Below, piece after piece: positions 26,867 to 35,964 of a stretch of DNA of 64,000 bases. Position 1 is the stretch's first letter; each line of letters starts with the position of its first letter. The translations under genes and the position numbers were made by a program. The notes under the pieces are model-generated. The model ran no database searches. It was not told the DNA's origin and saw only the letters and a program-made list of their open reading frames with translations. Origin of the DNA: JABWBD01 sp040768665 (GTDB taxonomy: Bacteria; Planctomycetota; Planctomycetia; Pirellulales; Thermoguttaceae); NCBI GenBank assembly GCA_040768665.1, contig JAXGMN010000010.1, forward strand, positions 248,001 to 312,000. The letters are read 5' to 3'.

Positions 26867-28051
26867 ATGTTCGGCGCATTGAAAGAGCACCTCAGCGATC
26901 AGCTCCGGCAGATTCGTGAAGCGGGGCTGTACAAGGGCGAGCGGGTTATCACCAGCCCACAGCAGGCGAAGGTCGGCGTTCTCAACCGCGAGCCCGTGCT
27001 TAACCTGTGTGCTAACAATTACCTGGGGCTGGCCGATCACCCCGAAGTGGTCGCCGCCGCGCACGAATCACTCGACCGATGGGGATACGGAATGGCATCG
27101 GTCCGCTTCATCTGCGGCACTCAGGGGGTGCACAAGGATCTGGAAGCCCGCTTGAGCGAGTTCCTCGGCACGGAGAACACGATCCTCTACTCCTCCTGTT
27201 TCGATGCCAACGGTGGCCTGTTCGAAACGGTTCTGGGACCGGAAGACGCTGTGATCTCCGATGAGCTCAACCATGCGAGCATCATCGATGGCATCCGCCT
27301 GTCGAAAGCGCAACGGCTCCGGTACAAGAACAACGACATGGCCGATCTCGAGACGCAGCTCGAGCAGGCCCGGTCGGCGCGGTTCCGCATGATCGCCACC
27401 GATGGGGTTTTTTCCATGGACGGCATCATTGCCAATCTGCCCGGAATTTGCGAGCTGGCCGACAAATATGATGCCCTAGTGATGGTCGACGACTCGCATG
27501 CGGTCGGCGTCATGGGCAAGACGGGCCGCGGGACGCCGGAGTACCACGGCGTGGCGGACCGCATCGATATCCTCACCGGCACGCTCGGCAAAGCCTTGGG
27601 CGGCGCGAGCGGTGGCTACACCAGCGGCCGCAGAGAGATCATCGAGATCCTTCGGCAGCGAAGCCGGCCCTATCTGTTTTCCAATACGGTGGCGCCTCCG
27701 ATCGCCGGGGCATCGCTTAAAACACTCGAAGTGCTCTGTCGTTCGACGGAGCTCCGCGACCGGCTGGAAGAAAACACCCGGCTGTTTCGGCGTGGCATGA
27801 CCGAGCGGGGTTTCCAGATCACCCCGGGCGAGCACCCGATCGTGCCAATTATGCTCGGCGACGCGGTGCTCGCCGGGCGGATGGCGGATGCGTTGCTCGA
27901 ACGGGGTGTGTATGTCGTCGGTTTCTCCTACCCCGTCGTTCCGAAGGGCAAGGCAAGGATCCGAGTCCAGGTGTCGGCCGCCCATACGCGGGAGGATCTG
28001 GAGTTTGCCATGGAGGCGTTTTCCGCAGTGAAACGCGAGCTCGGAATCTAA
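26867..28051 (+). CDS. kbl: Glycine C-acetyltransferase (2-amino-3-ketobutyrate CoA ligase)
   Basis: Cleaves 2-amino-3-ketobutyrate with CoA to glycine and acetyl-CoA; PLP-dependent alpha-oxoamine synthase of 394 residues. Seen: NLCANNYLGLADHP, GTQGVHKDLE, the cofactor-binding DDSHAVGVMGKTGRGT, and the Schiff-base lysine in GTLGKALGGASGGY (about residue 242). GAGG precedes the ATG. Lies 56 bases after tdh and is almost certainly cotranscribed with it. Confidence 0.95.
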   Translation: MFGALKEHLSDQLRQIREAGLYKGERVITSPQQAKVGVLNREPVLNLCANNYLGLADHPEVVAAAHESLDRWGYGMASVRFICGTQGVHKDLEARLSEFLGTENTILYSSCFDANGGLFETVLGPEDAVISDELNHASIIDGIRLSKAQRLRYKNNDMADLETQLEQARSARFRMIATDGVFSMDGIIANLPGICELADKYDALVMVDDSHAVGVMGKTGRGTPEYHGVADRIDILTGTLGKALGGASGGYTSGRREIIEILRQRSRPYLFSNTVAPPIAGASLKTLEVLCRSTELRDRLEENTRLFRRGMTERGFQITPGEHPIVPIMLGDAVLAGRMADALLERGVYVVGFSYPVVPKGKARIRVQVSAAHTREDLEFAMEAFSAVKRELGI

Positions 28052-28147
28052 TCGCAGGGCGTCTGGATGCGGCACGCCCCCCTCAGTTTCCATCGCGCCT
28101 CGGTTCCAGGCCATGACCAAGTCATGGAACAGACCCTTTCGAAGACC

Positions 28148-28235
28148 GCTGAAAAAGGGGACAGGCACCGCACCATCTTGTACCTATCGCCAGGTCAAAC
28201 CACCACTGCTTGCAGAGCCAGTCCCCTTTTTCAGC
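28148..28235. repeat. Dispersed palindrome with perfect 15-base ends
   Basis: GCTGAAAAAGGGGAC at 28148 pairs exactly with GTCCCCTTTTTCAGC ending at 28235; internal GGCACCG and GAGCCA follow the family pattern. It lies about 100 bases after kbl and about 90 before the methyltransferase start, and resembles a bidirectional terminator. Confidence 0.8.
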
Positions 28236-28326
28236 AGTCGATCACGCCGCTTGCCTGGCGGCCCGACCAACTGGTACGATGGCCGCTCGGGAAACGAATT
28301 CTAGAGTTCAGTGGGAGGAACCACCG

Positions 28327-29277
28327 TTGTCGCTACGGCTGAACACCGTCCATCACGAGGATTGCCTTGCGGGTCTGAAGAAGATCGCCGACGGGGCGGT
28401 CGACCTGGCCTTCGCCGACCCCCCTTTCAACATCGGCTATGAGTACGACGTTTACCAGGACAAGCTGGAAAGCGACCGCTATCTCGCCTGGTGCCGGAAC
28501 TGGATGGCCGAGATTGTGCGGGTTCTCAAGCCCACCGGCACGTTTTGGCTGGCGATCGGCGACGAATACGCGGCGGAGTTGAAGCTTCTGATGCAGCGCG
28601 AGTTGGGCCTTCATTGCCGAAGTTGGATCGTGTGGTATTACACGTTCGGCGTGAACTGCAAATTCAAGTTCAGCCGCTCGCACGCCCACCTGTTCTACAT
28701 GGTGAAGGCCCCGGACCGGTGCACCTTCAACCTGGAGGCAATCCGCGTTCCTTCGGCCCGACAATTGGTCTACGGCGATCGGCGAGCGAATCCGACCGGT
28801 CGGCTGCCCGACGACACCTGGATCCTCCGCCCCCAGGACCTCCGCGAGGGATTCGAGCCCGATGAGGATACCTGGTACTTTCCCCGCGTCTGCGGCACAT
28901 TCAAAGAGCGGGCCGGCTGGCATGGTTGCCAGATGCCCGAGCAACTGCTGGGCCGGATCATCCGGGCGTGCAGCAACGAAACGGAACTAGTCCTCGACCC
29001 CTTCGCCGGCAGCGGCACAACCCTTGCGGTGGCCAAGAAACTGAACCGGCGATTCGTCGGCTTCGAGCTTTCCCAGCAGTATGCCGACCGGATCGAAAAG
29101 CGGCTGAAAGCGGCCCGGGTCGGCGATCCCCTGGAAGGTGCCCCCGAACCACTGGCTAGCGCACCGGCCACCGCGGAAGGTCGCCGGTTGGCGGACAAGC
29201 CGGCAACGGCCAATGGCGCCCGCCGGAAGAAGCACGCCCGTCCGAAGGAGGCCGACCAAAGTCTTCCTGATTTTTGA
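28327..29277 (+). CDS. Site-specific DNA methyltransferase, solitary
   Basis: A 316-residue N4/N6 amino-methyltransferase. The catalytic motif IV ADPPFNIGY (about residue 36) precedes the AdoMet-binding motif I DPFAGSGTTLAVA (about 225), the order of the beta class; DPPF favours N6-adenine. A basic Ala/Lys/Arg-rich tail ends the protein. I chose the TTG at 28327 because GGGAGGAA stands nine bases before it; longer versions from 28210 or the ATG at 28279 would read through the upstream repeat or lack a ribosome site. No restriction gene is adjacent, so it may be regulatory or protective. Target sequence cannot be predicted. Confidence 0.86.
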   Translation: MSLRLNTVHHEDCLAGLKKIADGAVDLAFADPPFNIGYEYDVYQDKLESDRYLAWCRNWMAEIVRVLKPTGTFWLAIGDEYAAELKLLMQRELGLHCRSWIVWYYTFGVNCKFKFSRSHAHLFYMVKAPDRCTFNLEAIRVPSARQLVYGDRRANPTGRLPDDTWILRPQDLREGFEPDEDTWYFPRVCGTFKERAGWHGCQMPEQLLGRIIRACSNETELVLDPFAGSGTTLAVAKKLNRRFVGFELSQQYADRIEKRLKAARVGDPLEGAPEPLASAPATAEGRRLADKPATANGARRKKHARPKEADQSLPDF

Positions 29278-29355
29278 TAGCGACCGGCATTTACGAAAAA
29301 CAGGGCAACATCGTTCGTTCTGAGGAAACTAACTCTTCGCAGGCAGGGGACAAGC

Positions 29356-30183
29356 ATGAAATTCGCGATCTGTAACGAAACGTTTCAGGACTGGCCGTTC
29401 GATCGGGCATTTGCATTTGCCGCCGAGTGCGGCTACACCGGCCTGGAAATCGCCCCGTTTACGATTGCAAACCATGTCTCCGAAATCCCGGCGGGCCGAC
29501 GGGCCGAGGTGCGAAAGCAAGCCGAGACGGCGGGGCTTGAGATCATCGGACTGCACTGGCTGCTCGCGAAGACGGAAGGCCTTCACCTGACCAGCCCGGA
29601 TGCCGAGGTCCGGCGGCGCACGACAGAGTACGTCTGCGAACTGGCACGGTTTTGTGCCGATTTGGGCGGCCATGTGATCGTGTTTGGCTCGCCGAAACAG
29701 CGCGACCTGCTGCCGGGCGTCACACGCGACGAGGCGATGCGGTACGCCGCGGACGTGTTCGGCCGCGCGGTACCGATCCTCGAGCAAGCCGACGTGGTTC
29801 TCGCCCTGGAGCCCCTCGGCCCGGAAGAAACGAATTTCCTGGTTACCACCGCCGAGGCTGTCGAACTGGCCGAACGAATCGGATCCCCCCAAGTGCGGCT
29901 GCACCTGGACTGCAAGGCAATGGCGACGGAGGCGGAATCGATCCCGGAACTGGTCCACCGATACCACCAGCTCATGGCTCATTTTCATGCCAACGACGCC
30001 AACCGCCAGGGCCCCGGATTTGGGGAGCTGGATTTCGTTCCGATATTGCAGGCTTTGGGAGAGGTGGACTACCAGGGTTGGGTATCCGTTGAGGTGTTCG
30101 ACTACTCCCCCGGGGTGGAATGTCTCGCGCGGGAGAGCATCCGTTATCTTCATGACTGCGCTACGCGTGTCGGAAAGATATAG
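29356..30183 (+). CDS. TIM-barrel sugar isomerase/epimerase family protein
   Basis: A 275-residue xylose-isomerase-like (AP endonuclease family 2) barrel. Putative metal ligands are seen in LALEPLGPEETNFL (Glu), VRLHLDCKAM (Asp), HFHANDANRQGPG (His, Asp) and SVEVFDY (Glu). Such proteins act on sugars, hydroxypyruvate or inositol derivatives; nothing in the neighbourhood decides which. The preceding gene is a DNA methyltransferase and the following region is a long regulatory gap, so it is probably a single unit. Start ATG follows AGGGGA. Confidence 0.8.
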   Translation: MKFAICNETFQDWPFDRAFAFAAECGYTGLEIAPFTIANHVSEIPAGRRAEVRKQAETAGLEIIGLHWLLAKTEGLHLTSPDAEVRRRTTEYVCELARFCADLGGHVIVFGSPKQRDLLPGVTRDEAMRYAADVFGRAVPILEQADVVLALEPLGPEETNFLVTTAEAVELAERIGSPQVRLHLDCKAMATEAESIPELVHRYHQLMAHFHANDANRQGPGFGELDFVPILQALGEVDYQGWVSVEVFDYSPGVECLARESIRYLHDCATRVGKI

Positions 30184-30229
30184 CCCGAAGGCCATTCTAC
30201 CCATTCAGAGGGGGAACAGGCATGAATTT

Positions 30230-30257
30230 TCCGCCTGTAATGGTCCGCCTGTAATGG
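30230..30257 (+). repeat. 14-base tandem duplication
   Basis: TCCGCCTGTAATGG occurs twice head to tail about 45 bases after the isomerase stop. The 440-base gap 30184-30622 also holds the sigma-54 site at 30411 and a TACAAT hexamer at 30514; I see no gene in it. Confidence 0.6.
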
Positions 30258-30410
30258 AGGGAAAGATTTTCAGGATCGTTTCTACCGACGAGAGGTCTTT
30301 TCCGGGTGTGCCGGCTTTGCGGTAACTTTTCCTAACTCTAACGCATCCAAATACTAAAGATCGGTTCCTCACCCTTGTTTGGCTGCCTGTTGCATGCGGC
30401 CTTATTTCAC

Positions 30411-30426
30411 TGGCACGCGTCTTGCT
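30411..30426 (+). promoter_or_regulatory. Consensus sigma-54 promoter before the ECF sigma gene
   Basis: TGGCACGCGTCTTGCT matches the RpoN pattern TGGCACG-N4-TTGCW at every fixed position, with GG and GC ten bases apart. Transcription would start near 30437, about 185 bases before the sigma-factor start. The activator is unknown; one NtrC-type activator is encoded at 48186. Confidence 0.7.
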
Positions 30427-30622
30427 TTGAATTCCAGGTGTTCCGAAGCGAGACGTCTCCGATCGGTCAGCTCGTCCTGTCAAATTTTTCCGAGGCGCCG
30501 GCGAAATACTTGCTACAATGGAGCCCTGTGGAAGGGCTCTCCCCTGCAAGTAAACTGGTCTTCGCCAAAGCGGCGCCTTGCTGGATGCAAAGAACTCTCT
30601 TCCACGGGGATTCGTATCACAG

Positions 30623-31276
30623 ATGACTATCACGATGGAACAGGTGCGGCCAAGGATCCCAGTCGTCCCCCTGATTGACCGGTCGGACGAGGAGCTATTG
30701 CTCGAGTACCGAGCCGAAGGCAACCGGCGGGCATTCGAGGAACTGGTGCATCGATATGAATCGGAACTGTACAACTATTTGCGACACTACCTGGGTGATG
30801 CCCAGATGGCCGAGGATGCGTTCCAGGCGACCTTTCTCCAGATCCATCTCAAGTGCGATCAGTTCGAGGAAGGGCGTCGGGTGCGGCCGTGGCTGTACAC
30901 CGTTGCCACGAATCAGGCGATCGACGCGCAGCGCCGCAACCGGCGCCACCGCATGGTGAGCCTTGACCGGCGGTTCGGTGGAAAAGGCGATGACGAAGAT
31001 GCAGGGACTCTCGGCGGATTGCTCGACAACGATGAACGAAGCCCCATGGACCACTTTGAGTCGGCCGAGGAGGGCGAATACGTTCGTGGAGCCGTTGACG
31101 AACTCCCCGAGTCGCTCCGTCAAGTCGTCGTCCTGGTGTACTACCAGGGGCTGAAGTATCGCGAGGCCGCCGATGTATTGGGCATTCCGGTTGGAACAGT
31201 GAAGAGTCGACTCCATGCGGCAATCCAGAAGCTCAATGACGCGCTAACTCCTACGCATACTGCTGGTTATGACTGA
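30623..31276 (+). CDS. ECF-type RNA polymerase sigma factor
   Basis: A 217-residue sigma-70 family factor of the extracytoplasmic type. Region 2 is seen in FEELVHRYESELYNYLRHYL to RVRPWLYTVATNQAIDAQRR (about residues 38-115), and region 4 in LPESLRQVVVLVYYQGLKYR followed by EAADVLGIPVGTVKSRLHAA (about 155-205). A linker of ~40 polar residues joins them. The ATG at 30623 was chosen over 30635 because GGGGA lies upstream. Its 3' end overlaps the start of the next gene by eight bases, the common layout of a sigma factor with its anti-sigma. Confidence 0.9.
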   Translation: MTITMEQVRPRIPVVPLIDRSDEELLLEYRAEGNRRAFEELVHRYESELYNYLRHYLGDAQMAEDAFQATFLQIHLKCDQFEEGRRVRPWLYTVATNQAIDAQRRNRRHRMVSLDRRFGGKGDDEDAGTLGGLLDNDERSPMDHFESAEEGEYVRGAVDELPESLRQVVVLVYYQGLKYREAADVLGIPVGTVKSRLHAAIQKLNDALTPTHTAGYD

Positions 31277-32333
31277 TCATCTGCGATCGCAACTGCTGGG
31301 TTATCTCCTCGGGGCCCTGGAAGAAGACGAAGAAACAATTCTTGACGAGCAGCTCGAGCGAGACGCAAGGCTGCGACGGAAACTCAAGCAGGTCTGGCGC
31401 AGCCTGCGGCCTCTTCGCTCTTCCCCGCGGGATTTTGTTCCGCCCCGAGGACTGGCAGCCCGCACCTGCAAGATGATTGCTTGTTTTGATCGCGGGCAGG
31501 TTGTTCCCGAGCCTGCCCTGCAATCGCTCGCTCCCGTTCTGGCACCCCCTGTTCCAGCGGTGGCGTCTCGCACCGACGCTGCGATGACTCCCACGGTGGC
31601 CCCGGCCGGTGTGCCGAGCAAGTGGACTTGGGCCGACGTTTCGGTGGCGTTGAGTATTGCCGCCGCAGCTTTTCTGCTGGTCTTGCCCGCCATCGAGAAT
31701 AGCCGTTTCAACTCTCGCGTCGCTGCCTGCCAGGAAAACCTCCGGCAGGTTGGCGTGGCCCTCACACAGTTCAGCGATCGCAACAACGGCTATTTCCCGC
31801 AGATCCCCAGGTCGGGGCCGGCGGCGGTCGCAGGCGTCTATGCGCCGACCCTGCTGGAAAACGGCTATCTAGACAGCTCAACGCGGGTGGTGTGCCCCGG
31901 TTCTTCGCTCGCCGACGACGGCGAGTATGCCGTCCCGACGCTTGAGCAACTCCGGAAGGCAAATCTGGTCGAGGAATTGGCCAAGCTTCATCGGCAGATG
32001 GGTGGCAGCTACGGCTACACGCTGGGCTATCTGGTCGACGGAACCTATCGCCCGACCAAGAATCTGCGCCGGCCGCGATTCGCCCTGATGGCAGACTCTC
32101 CCAACTACGACCTGCCTCAGTTGGTCAGCCTCAATCATGGCGGCCAGGGCCAGAATATCCTCTTCGAAGACGGCCACGTCGAGTTCTTGGCCATCCCGCA
32201 GCGCGCCGCCCTTGGTGACGACTTCTTCACCAACGATACCGGATTGGTCGCCGCCGGGTTGCATCGCGACGACTCGGTCGTGGGTTCCAGCGCCTCGGCG
32301 CCGATGAGGACGCACGGATCGGGCCCCAGATAG
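31269..32333 (+). CDS. Anti-sigma-like membrane protein fused to DUF1559-type domain
   Basis: A 354-residue protein. The N terminus (LRSQLLGYLLGALEEDEE) resembles anti-sigma cytoplasmic domains but lacks a zinc-binding HxxxCxxC. A single membrane span lies near residues 120-140 (VSVALSIAAAAFLLVLP). Outside it, RVAACQENLRQVGVALTQFS to the LNHGGQGQNILFEDGHVEFL block follows the pseudopilin-like DUF1559 pattern with its H-X9-DG motif. Overlap with the sigma gene argues that it binds that factor. The fusion to a pilin-like sensor domain is an interesting arrangement seen by composition; its signal is unknown. Confidence 0.75.
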   Translation: MTDHLRSQLLGYLLGALEEDEETILDEQLERDARLRRKLKQVWRSLRPLRSSPRDFVPPRGLAARTCKMIACFDRGQVVPEPALQSLAPVLAPPVPAVASRTDAAMTPTVAPAGVPSKWTWADVSVALSIAAAAFLLVLPAIENSRFNSRVAACQENLRQVGVALTQFSDRNNGYFPQIPRSGPAAVAGVYAPTLLENGYLDSSTRVVCPGSSLADDGEYAVPTLEQLRKANLVEELAKLHRQMGGSYGYTLGYLVDGTYRPTKNLRRPRFALMADSPNYDLPQLVSLNHGGQGQNILFEDGHVEFLAIPQRAALGDDFFTNDTGLVAAGLHRDDSVVGSSASAPMRTHGSGPR

Positions 32334-32444
32334 TCGCTCCGTGGCAGGGCGAAGTCCCATCCTTTCGATTGGGCGTTGCCTTGCAGACGGGCCTGCCTAT
32401 CTTCTCTTGTCAGGTCTGTCTCGCTTGCCTACAATCCCGCCACC

Positions 32445-33890
32445 ATGAATGGTTCACGGCGAGTCATTGGGCTGGTCCTGCTGGCCGCAGTCGCGTTGGG
32501 ACTGCGCATCGGTGCAGTATGGCTCCTTTCGACCGATCATGCGGAACGTTTGACCTACGAGCACGGCGAGATCGCCGAGAACCTTCTGGCCGGCAAAGGC
32601 TTCTCAACAACATTCCTCGGCGTCGAGGGAAGGACTTCCCAGCAGGCTCCCTTCTATCCGCTGCTGCTGGCACTGTTCTACGCCTGTTTCGGAGTGGGCT
32701 CTCCCGGAGCGATCCTGGGAGTGCAACTCCTGCAATGTGTTGCCGGCACAAGCCTGGTCCTGGCCGTCGTCTGGCTTACCTGGTCGCTCGCAGCGGATCG
32801 GCCGCTCGTCGGCTGGCTAGCCGGGGTCGGGGCCGCCGTCTACCCGACACACATCTACATGGTCACACACCTGCAGGTGGCCCTCTGGGCGACCCTGGTC
32901 CTGACTGTCCTGCTGGCCGTAGTCGTCTCGCCACGATGGCAAGCCACCCGCCGTGGCGCAATCCTTGCGGGCTGTCTTGCCGGGCTACTGCTGTTGATCG
33001 AACCGATTCTGGCCATCGCGATTCCGGTCTGCGTGGCCGTGTTTTGGCGGGGCGAAGCCCGTAACGGCACCTGGCGGGCCTGTTTCCAGCTAAGAGCTTT
33101 GGGCCGCGCAGCGATTCTTGCCGCGACGGCCTTGATCGTAATCCTGCCGTGGCTCGTGCGAAACCGCCTGGTCCACGGCGAATTCGTCTTCGTCAAATCG
33201 ACGTTCGGCTATGCCTTCTGGCAAGGCAATAACGAGATCAGTTGGGGTACGGACAAGGTCCCCAAGCCTTCCGCCGAGCGTCTTCGCACGCGGCACGACG
33301 GAACCCTCGCGGGCATGGATCGCGCGCTCTGGCAAGCGCGGCATGAGACCCTCTACATCGACGACATTCTGCTCAAGCCGAACGGCTACCGGGAGTTCGC
33401 CGGACTTTCCGAGCCGCAACGGAGCCGGCTTCTGGGTCGGCAAGCCTGGCAGTTCGTCAGCCGGAATCCTGCCCGGTACGCAACGCTCTGCCTGCAGCGA
33501 CTTCGGTTCTTTCTCCTCTTCGATGAAACGAATCCCAAAGCCTCCAACCGGTTGTATCGGCTGGCAACGATCGTAGGGCTTGTGCTGGCGGCGATCGGGC
33601 TGTTGGCGTCGCGTCGACAATGGCGCGAGCTTTGGCCGACCTACGCCATCTTCGCCCTGGTTGCGGCGTTCCACTCGCTGGTGATTGTCTCCGCCCGATT
33701 CCGTATCCCGGTGGAGCCTCTGGGAATGATCTGGGCAGCGTCGGCGATAGCTCCTTTGGCCGTTCACCTCATGCCCAAGCCCCAGACTCGAGTGCTCCGG
33801 CCCGGCGAGCGCGAGGAGGACCCCTTCGGACGCCGACAGACGCTCAAAGGACCACACTGGAAAGCCGGCGCCAAGCGGCGGGTCGCATAA
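32445..33890 (+). CDS. Polytopic membrane glycosyltransferase, GT39/ArnT-like
   Basis: A 481-residue protein with about ten hydrophobic spans. The first periplasmic loop carries an acidic residue pair region (RLTYEHGEIAENLLAGKGFS) followed by QQAPFYPLLLALFY, the layout of dolichyl- or undecaprenyl-phosphate-sugar glycosyltransferases of the GT39 superfamily. C-terminal SARFRIPVEPLGMIWAAS is typical of the planctomycete members. Start at the ATG just before the first span. Probable role: transfer of a lipid-linked sugar at the outer face of the inner membrane; acceptor unknown. Confidence 0.75.
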   Translation: MNGSRRVIGLVLLAAVALGLRIGAVWLLSTDHAERLTYEHGEIAENLLAGKGFSTTFLGVEGRTSQQAPFYPLLLALFYACFGVGSPGAILGVQLLQCVAGTSLVLAVVWLTWSLAADRPLVGWLAGVGAAVYPTHIYMVTHLQVALWATLVLTVLLAVVVSPRWQATRRGAILAGCLAGLLLLIEPILAIAIPVCVAVFWRGEARNGTWRACFQLRALGRAAILAATALIVILPWLVRNRLVHGEFVFVKSTFGYAFWQGNNEISWGTDKVPKPSAERLRTRHDGTLAGMDRALWQARHETLYIDDILLKPNGYREFAGLSEPQRSRLLGRQAWQFVSRNPARYATLCLQRLRFFLLFDETNPKASNRLYRLATIVGLVLAAIGLLASRRQWRELWPTYAIFALVAAFHSLVIVSARFRIPVEPLGMIWAASAIAPLAVHLMPKPQTRVLRPGEREEDPFGRRQTLKGPHWKAGAKRRVA

Positions 33891-34073
33891 CGACCACACC
33901 CCCACTTCCCGACGTTGCGTGCGGGCAACGCGTCGGTCCCGCCCCAAGCCGCCCCCGGCCTCTCGGAAGCTTTTGCGCGGCCACGACTTACGCCCTCTCT
34001 GTCACTTTCCGAACGTCTTCGGTATCGGGTTTGCTTTTTCTCCCGGCAACCCTCCCCTGAGACCGTGCCAGGT

Positions 34074-34109
34074 GACGGGAGAGCCTTGGTCCCCTCGGGC
34101 TCTCCCGTC
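34074..34109. terminator. Hairpin GACGGGAGAGCC / GGCTCTCCCGTC
   Basis: A perfect 12-base inverted repeat with a 12-base loop in the 317-base gap between the glycosyltransferase and the next gene. No T-run follows on the plus strand, so it is either a Rho-independent-like hairpin without tail or a structured leader. Nothing else was recognised in the gap. Confidence 0.45.
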
Positions 34110-34207
34110 GCCGCACGTCTCATCCTTGTCCTACTTACCGGACTTCCCGCTCGGGTATTGCTTTCGGAGCCTCGCGAAAATTGTCCCCACACCATGATTC
34201 AGCAACC

Positions 34208-35089
34208 ATGCACGCCCGCGAACTCGTCGAACTCGCTGCCCTGGCCGCGGTCCACGGCCCGGTCCTGATCCGCGACATCCATCGAATCTCCGAATCCAGC
34301 ATTGAACAATACTGGACGTCTTCCCAATGCAGGCTCGACCGCTGGGGTCGCACGCTCAGGCAACTCTCGAGCCAGGAATCGCCAGCCGCCACCTGCGGCC
34401 AGAGCGCTTCTCCCATGGCCGGGGCGGTTCTCGAGGAGATCCTTACCGGCGAGATCCTCACGCGGGTGTGGGCGGCCGTGACCTGCGCTCACGATCGTCT
34501 TCGCGGTACGGATCTGGTGGAGCCGATAGCCAGGAGCGTGCTCATCGGTCACCTGGAAGCCCGCCACCGCGTACTGATGCTTCTCGTCCGTGGCCCGTCG
34601 GTCGGCGCCGAGGAGGCGGTTCTGCTGAATCATCTTCGCCGCAGAGCCGAGCGATGGACCGACATGCTGATCGGCTATCTCCTCGGCATGTACGACGTCA
34701 GCGAGTTTGCCGTCGATCCGGACCGCGCACGGGAGTTCGCCGAAGACCTTTCCTACCGGAGTCGCCTGCCCGGAGGACGCCATGCCTGGCCGCTGGTCGA
34801 AGCTTCGCTTCGCGCCGCTTTCGGCCTCGGGCTGAGTCGCGTCAGTCCCAATTCCGATCTGAACGCACGGATCGCTACCAGCATCCTGGCCAGTTTCCAG
34901 CCCGAGTTGTTTGACGCCACCGGTGTGCTGCCATCGGTCTGGATGGTGCGTCTCACGAATACGGCGAACGAGGCCGCCGTGATGCTCGACGATCTGCTTC
35001 GAATCGACGGACGATCCAAGACCGCTTCGCGCAGCCGCGCCGATTCTCCCCCATCCTCGGATCGAATGAGCCGGTTCCGCTGGCAGTAG
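34208..35089 (+). CDS. Conserved-looking hypothetical protein, helical
   Basis: I do not recognise this 293-residue protein. It is soluble (no signal or membrane span), largely helical, begins MHARELVELAALAAVHGPVL, and has a central region RRRAERWTDMLIGYLLGMYD and a Ser/Arg-rich tail ending SDRMSRFRWQ. Codon use and GC bias match the neighbours, so it is a real gene. An upstream in-frame GTG/ATG at 34181 exists; 34208 was chosen as the first ATG close to the hydrophobic helical start, although no good ribosome site is visible. Confidence 0.65.
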   Translation: MHARELVELAALAAVHGPVLIRDIHRISESSIEQYWTSSQCRLDRWGRTLRQLSSQESPAATCGQSASPMAGAVLEEILTGEILTRVWAAVTCAHDRLRGTDLVEPIARSVLIGHLEARHRVLMLLVRGPSVGAEEAVLLNHLRRRAERWTDMLIGYLLGMYDVSEFAVDPDRAREFAEDLSYRSRLPGGRHAWPLVEASLRAAFGLGLSRVSPNSDLNARIATSILASFQPELFDATGVLPSVWMVRLTNTANEAAVMLDDLLRIDGRSKTASRSRADSPPSSDRMSRFRWQ

Positions 35090-35152
35090 TACGAACCTGC
35101 TTACGAACCGCAGTTTTGTTAGGTCCTCAAGGCTATTGTGCAACACGCGGCG

Positions 35153-35950
35153 TCAGTGCTTCCCGTAGTTCATCTTCACGCCTTTGCGTTGCGCCATGAT
35201 GTATCCCTCCAGGGCCCGCATTTCGGGGCTGTCGGCGGCCAGCTTGGGGCCCCGGACCGGGTTCTCGATGCACCAGTTGATCATGTCGCGGAGCAGGACC
35301 GTGCGGCCCAACTGCGTTTGGAATTTCGGATACGTTTCCGGATGCGTATTGGCGGCGTGGGGATGGCACATGTCGCAGGACACCGCAACGGTGCTCCCCA
35401 GGGCGTCGGCATCGTGGAAGATCCGGGACCCTTCGGCGACGAGTTTCTCGGCCTCGCGAGCCCAGGTGAGGATGTCGCGCTCGCTGTAGTTGCCATACAC
35501 GTGCTCCTTTCCCTGGCCGCCGGTGAGGAGGTCCGAGTTGTCGGCCGGGGGCAGGAACCCGTGCCGTTCCTTTTGCTCGGCGACCCAGTTGGCCTCGGGA
35601 TGGTTGCGTTGCCACTGGTCCATGAGGGCCTCGGCGAGGGGCTGCCCGGTCAGGTCCTTGGCGACGGTGACGGTATGCTCGCCGTCGCAGGAGTCGCGTT
35701 GAACGGTCTCACCGCCGCCCTTGGGCGTATCCGCCTTGGCGTCGGGCACCGCGGCCGTCGCGACGGTGAGTTGGGGCTCGACCGATGCTTCGATCGGTGC
35801 CGGCTGCACTGCAGCGGCCACGGTGACGGGGGCCGCAGGCCCCGAGGGACCGCCCTGTTGGCCGCAACCGATTGCGAACAAGACGGAAAGGAAAAACGCC
35901 GTGCCGGCAAGCCCGCGCTCCACACGGCGAGCGATCAATGTTGCATACAT
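35153..35950 (-). CDS. Cytochrome c lipoprotein
   Basis: A 265-residue exported lipoprotein with lipobox LFAIGC (Cys at about residue 29), then an Ala/Pro/Val-rich linker, and a C-terminal monoheme domain with the heme site CDMCH at about residue 192. The block following it (GRTVLLRDMINWCIENPVRG, then SPEMRALEGYIMAQRKG) resembles the SoxA/TsdA thiosulfate-oxidising cytochromes, with Met as likely distal ligand. Only one heme motif is present. Last gene of a three-gene unit, 14 bases after the phosphoesterase; it could pass electrons to the peroxidase encoded two genes upstream. Confidence 0.82.
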   Translation of the reverse strand: MYATLIARRVERGLAGTAFFLSVLFAIGCGQQGGPSGPAAPVTVAAAVQPAPIEASVEPQLTVATAAVPDAKADTPKGGGETVQRDSCDGEHTVTVAKDLTGQPLAEALMDQWQRNHPEANWVAEQKERHGFLPPADNSDLLTGGQGKEHVYGNYSERDILTWAREAEKLVAEGSRIFHDADALGSTVAVSCDMCHPHAANTHPETYPKFQTQLGRTVLLRDMINWCIENPVRGPKLAADSPEMRALEGYIMAQRKGVKMNYGKH

Positions 35951-35964
35951 GGTTCGTCTCCTTG

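Noticed and set aside
34074..34109. Riboswitch in the leader of the hypothetical gene at 34208
   Set aside because: A single perfect hairpin is present but no known aptamer pattern could be recognised.
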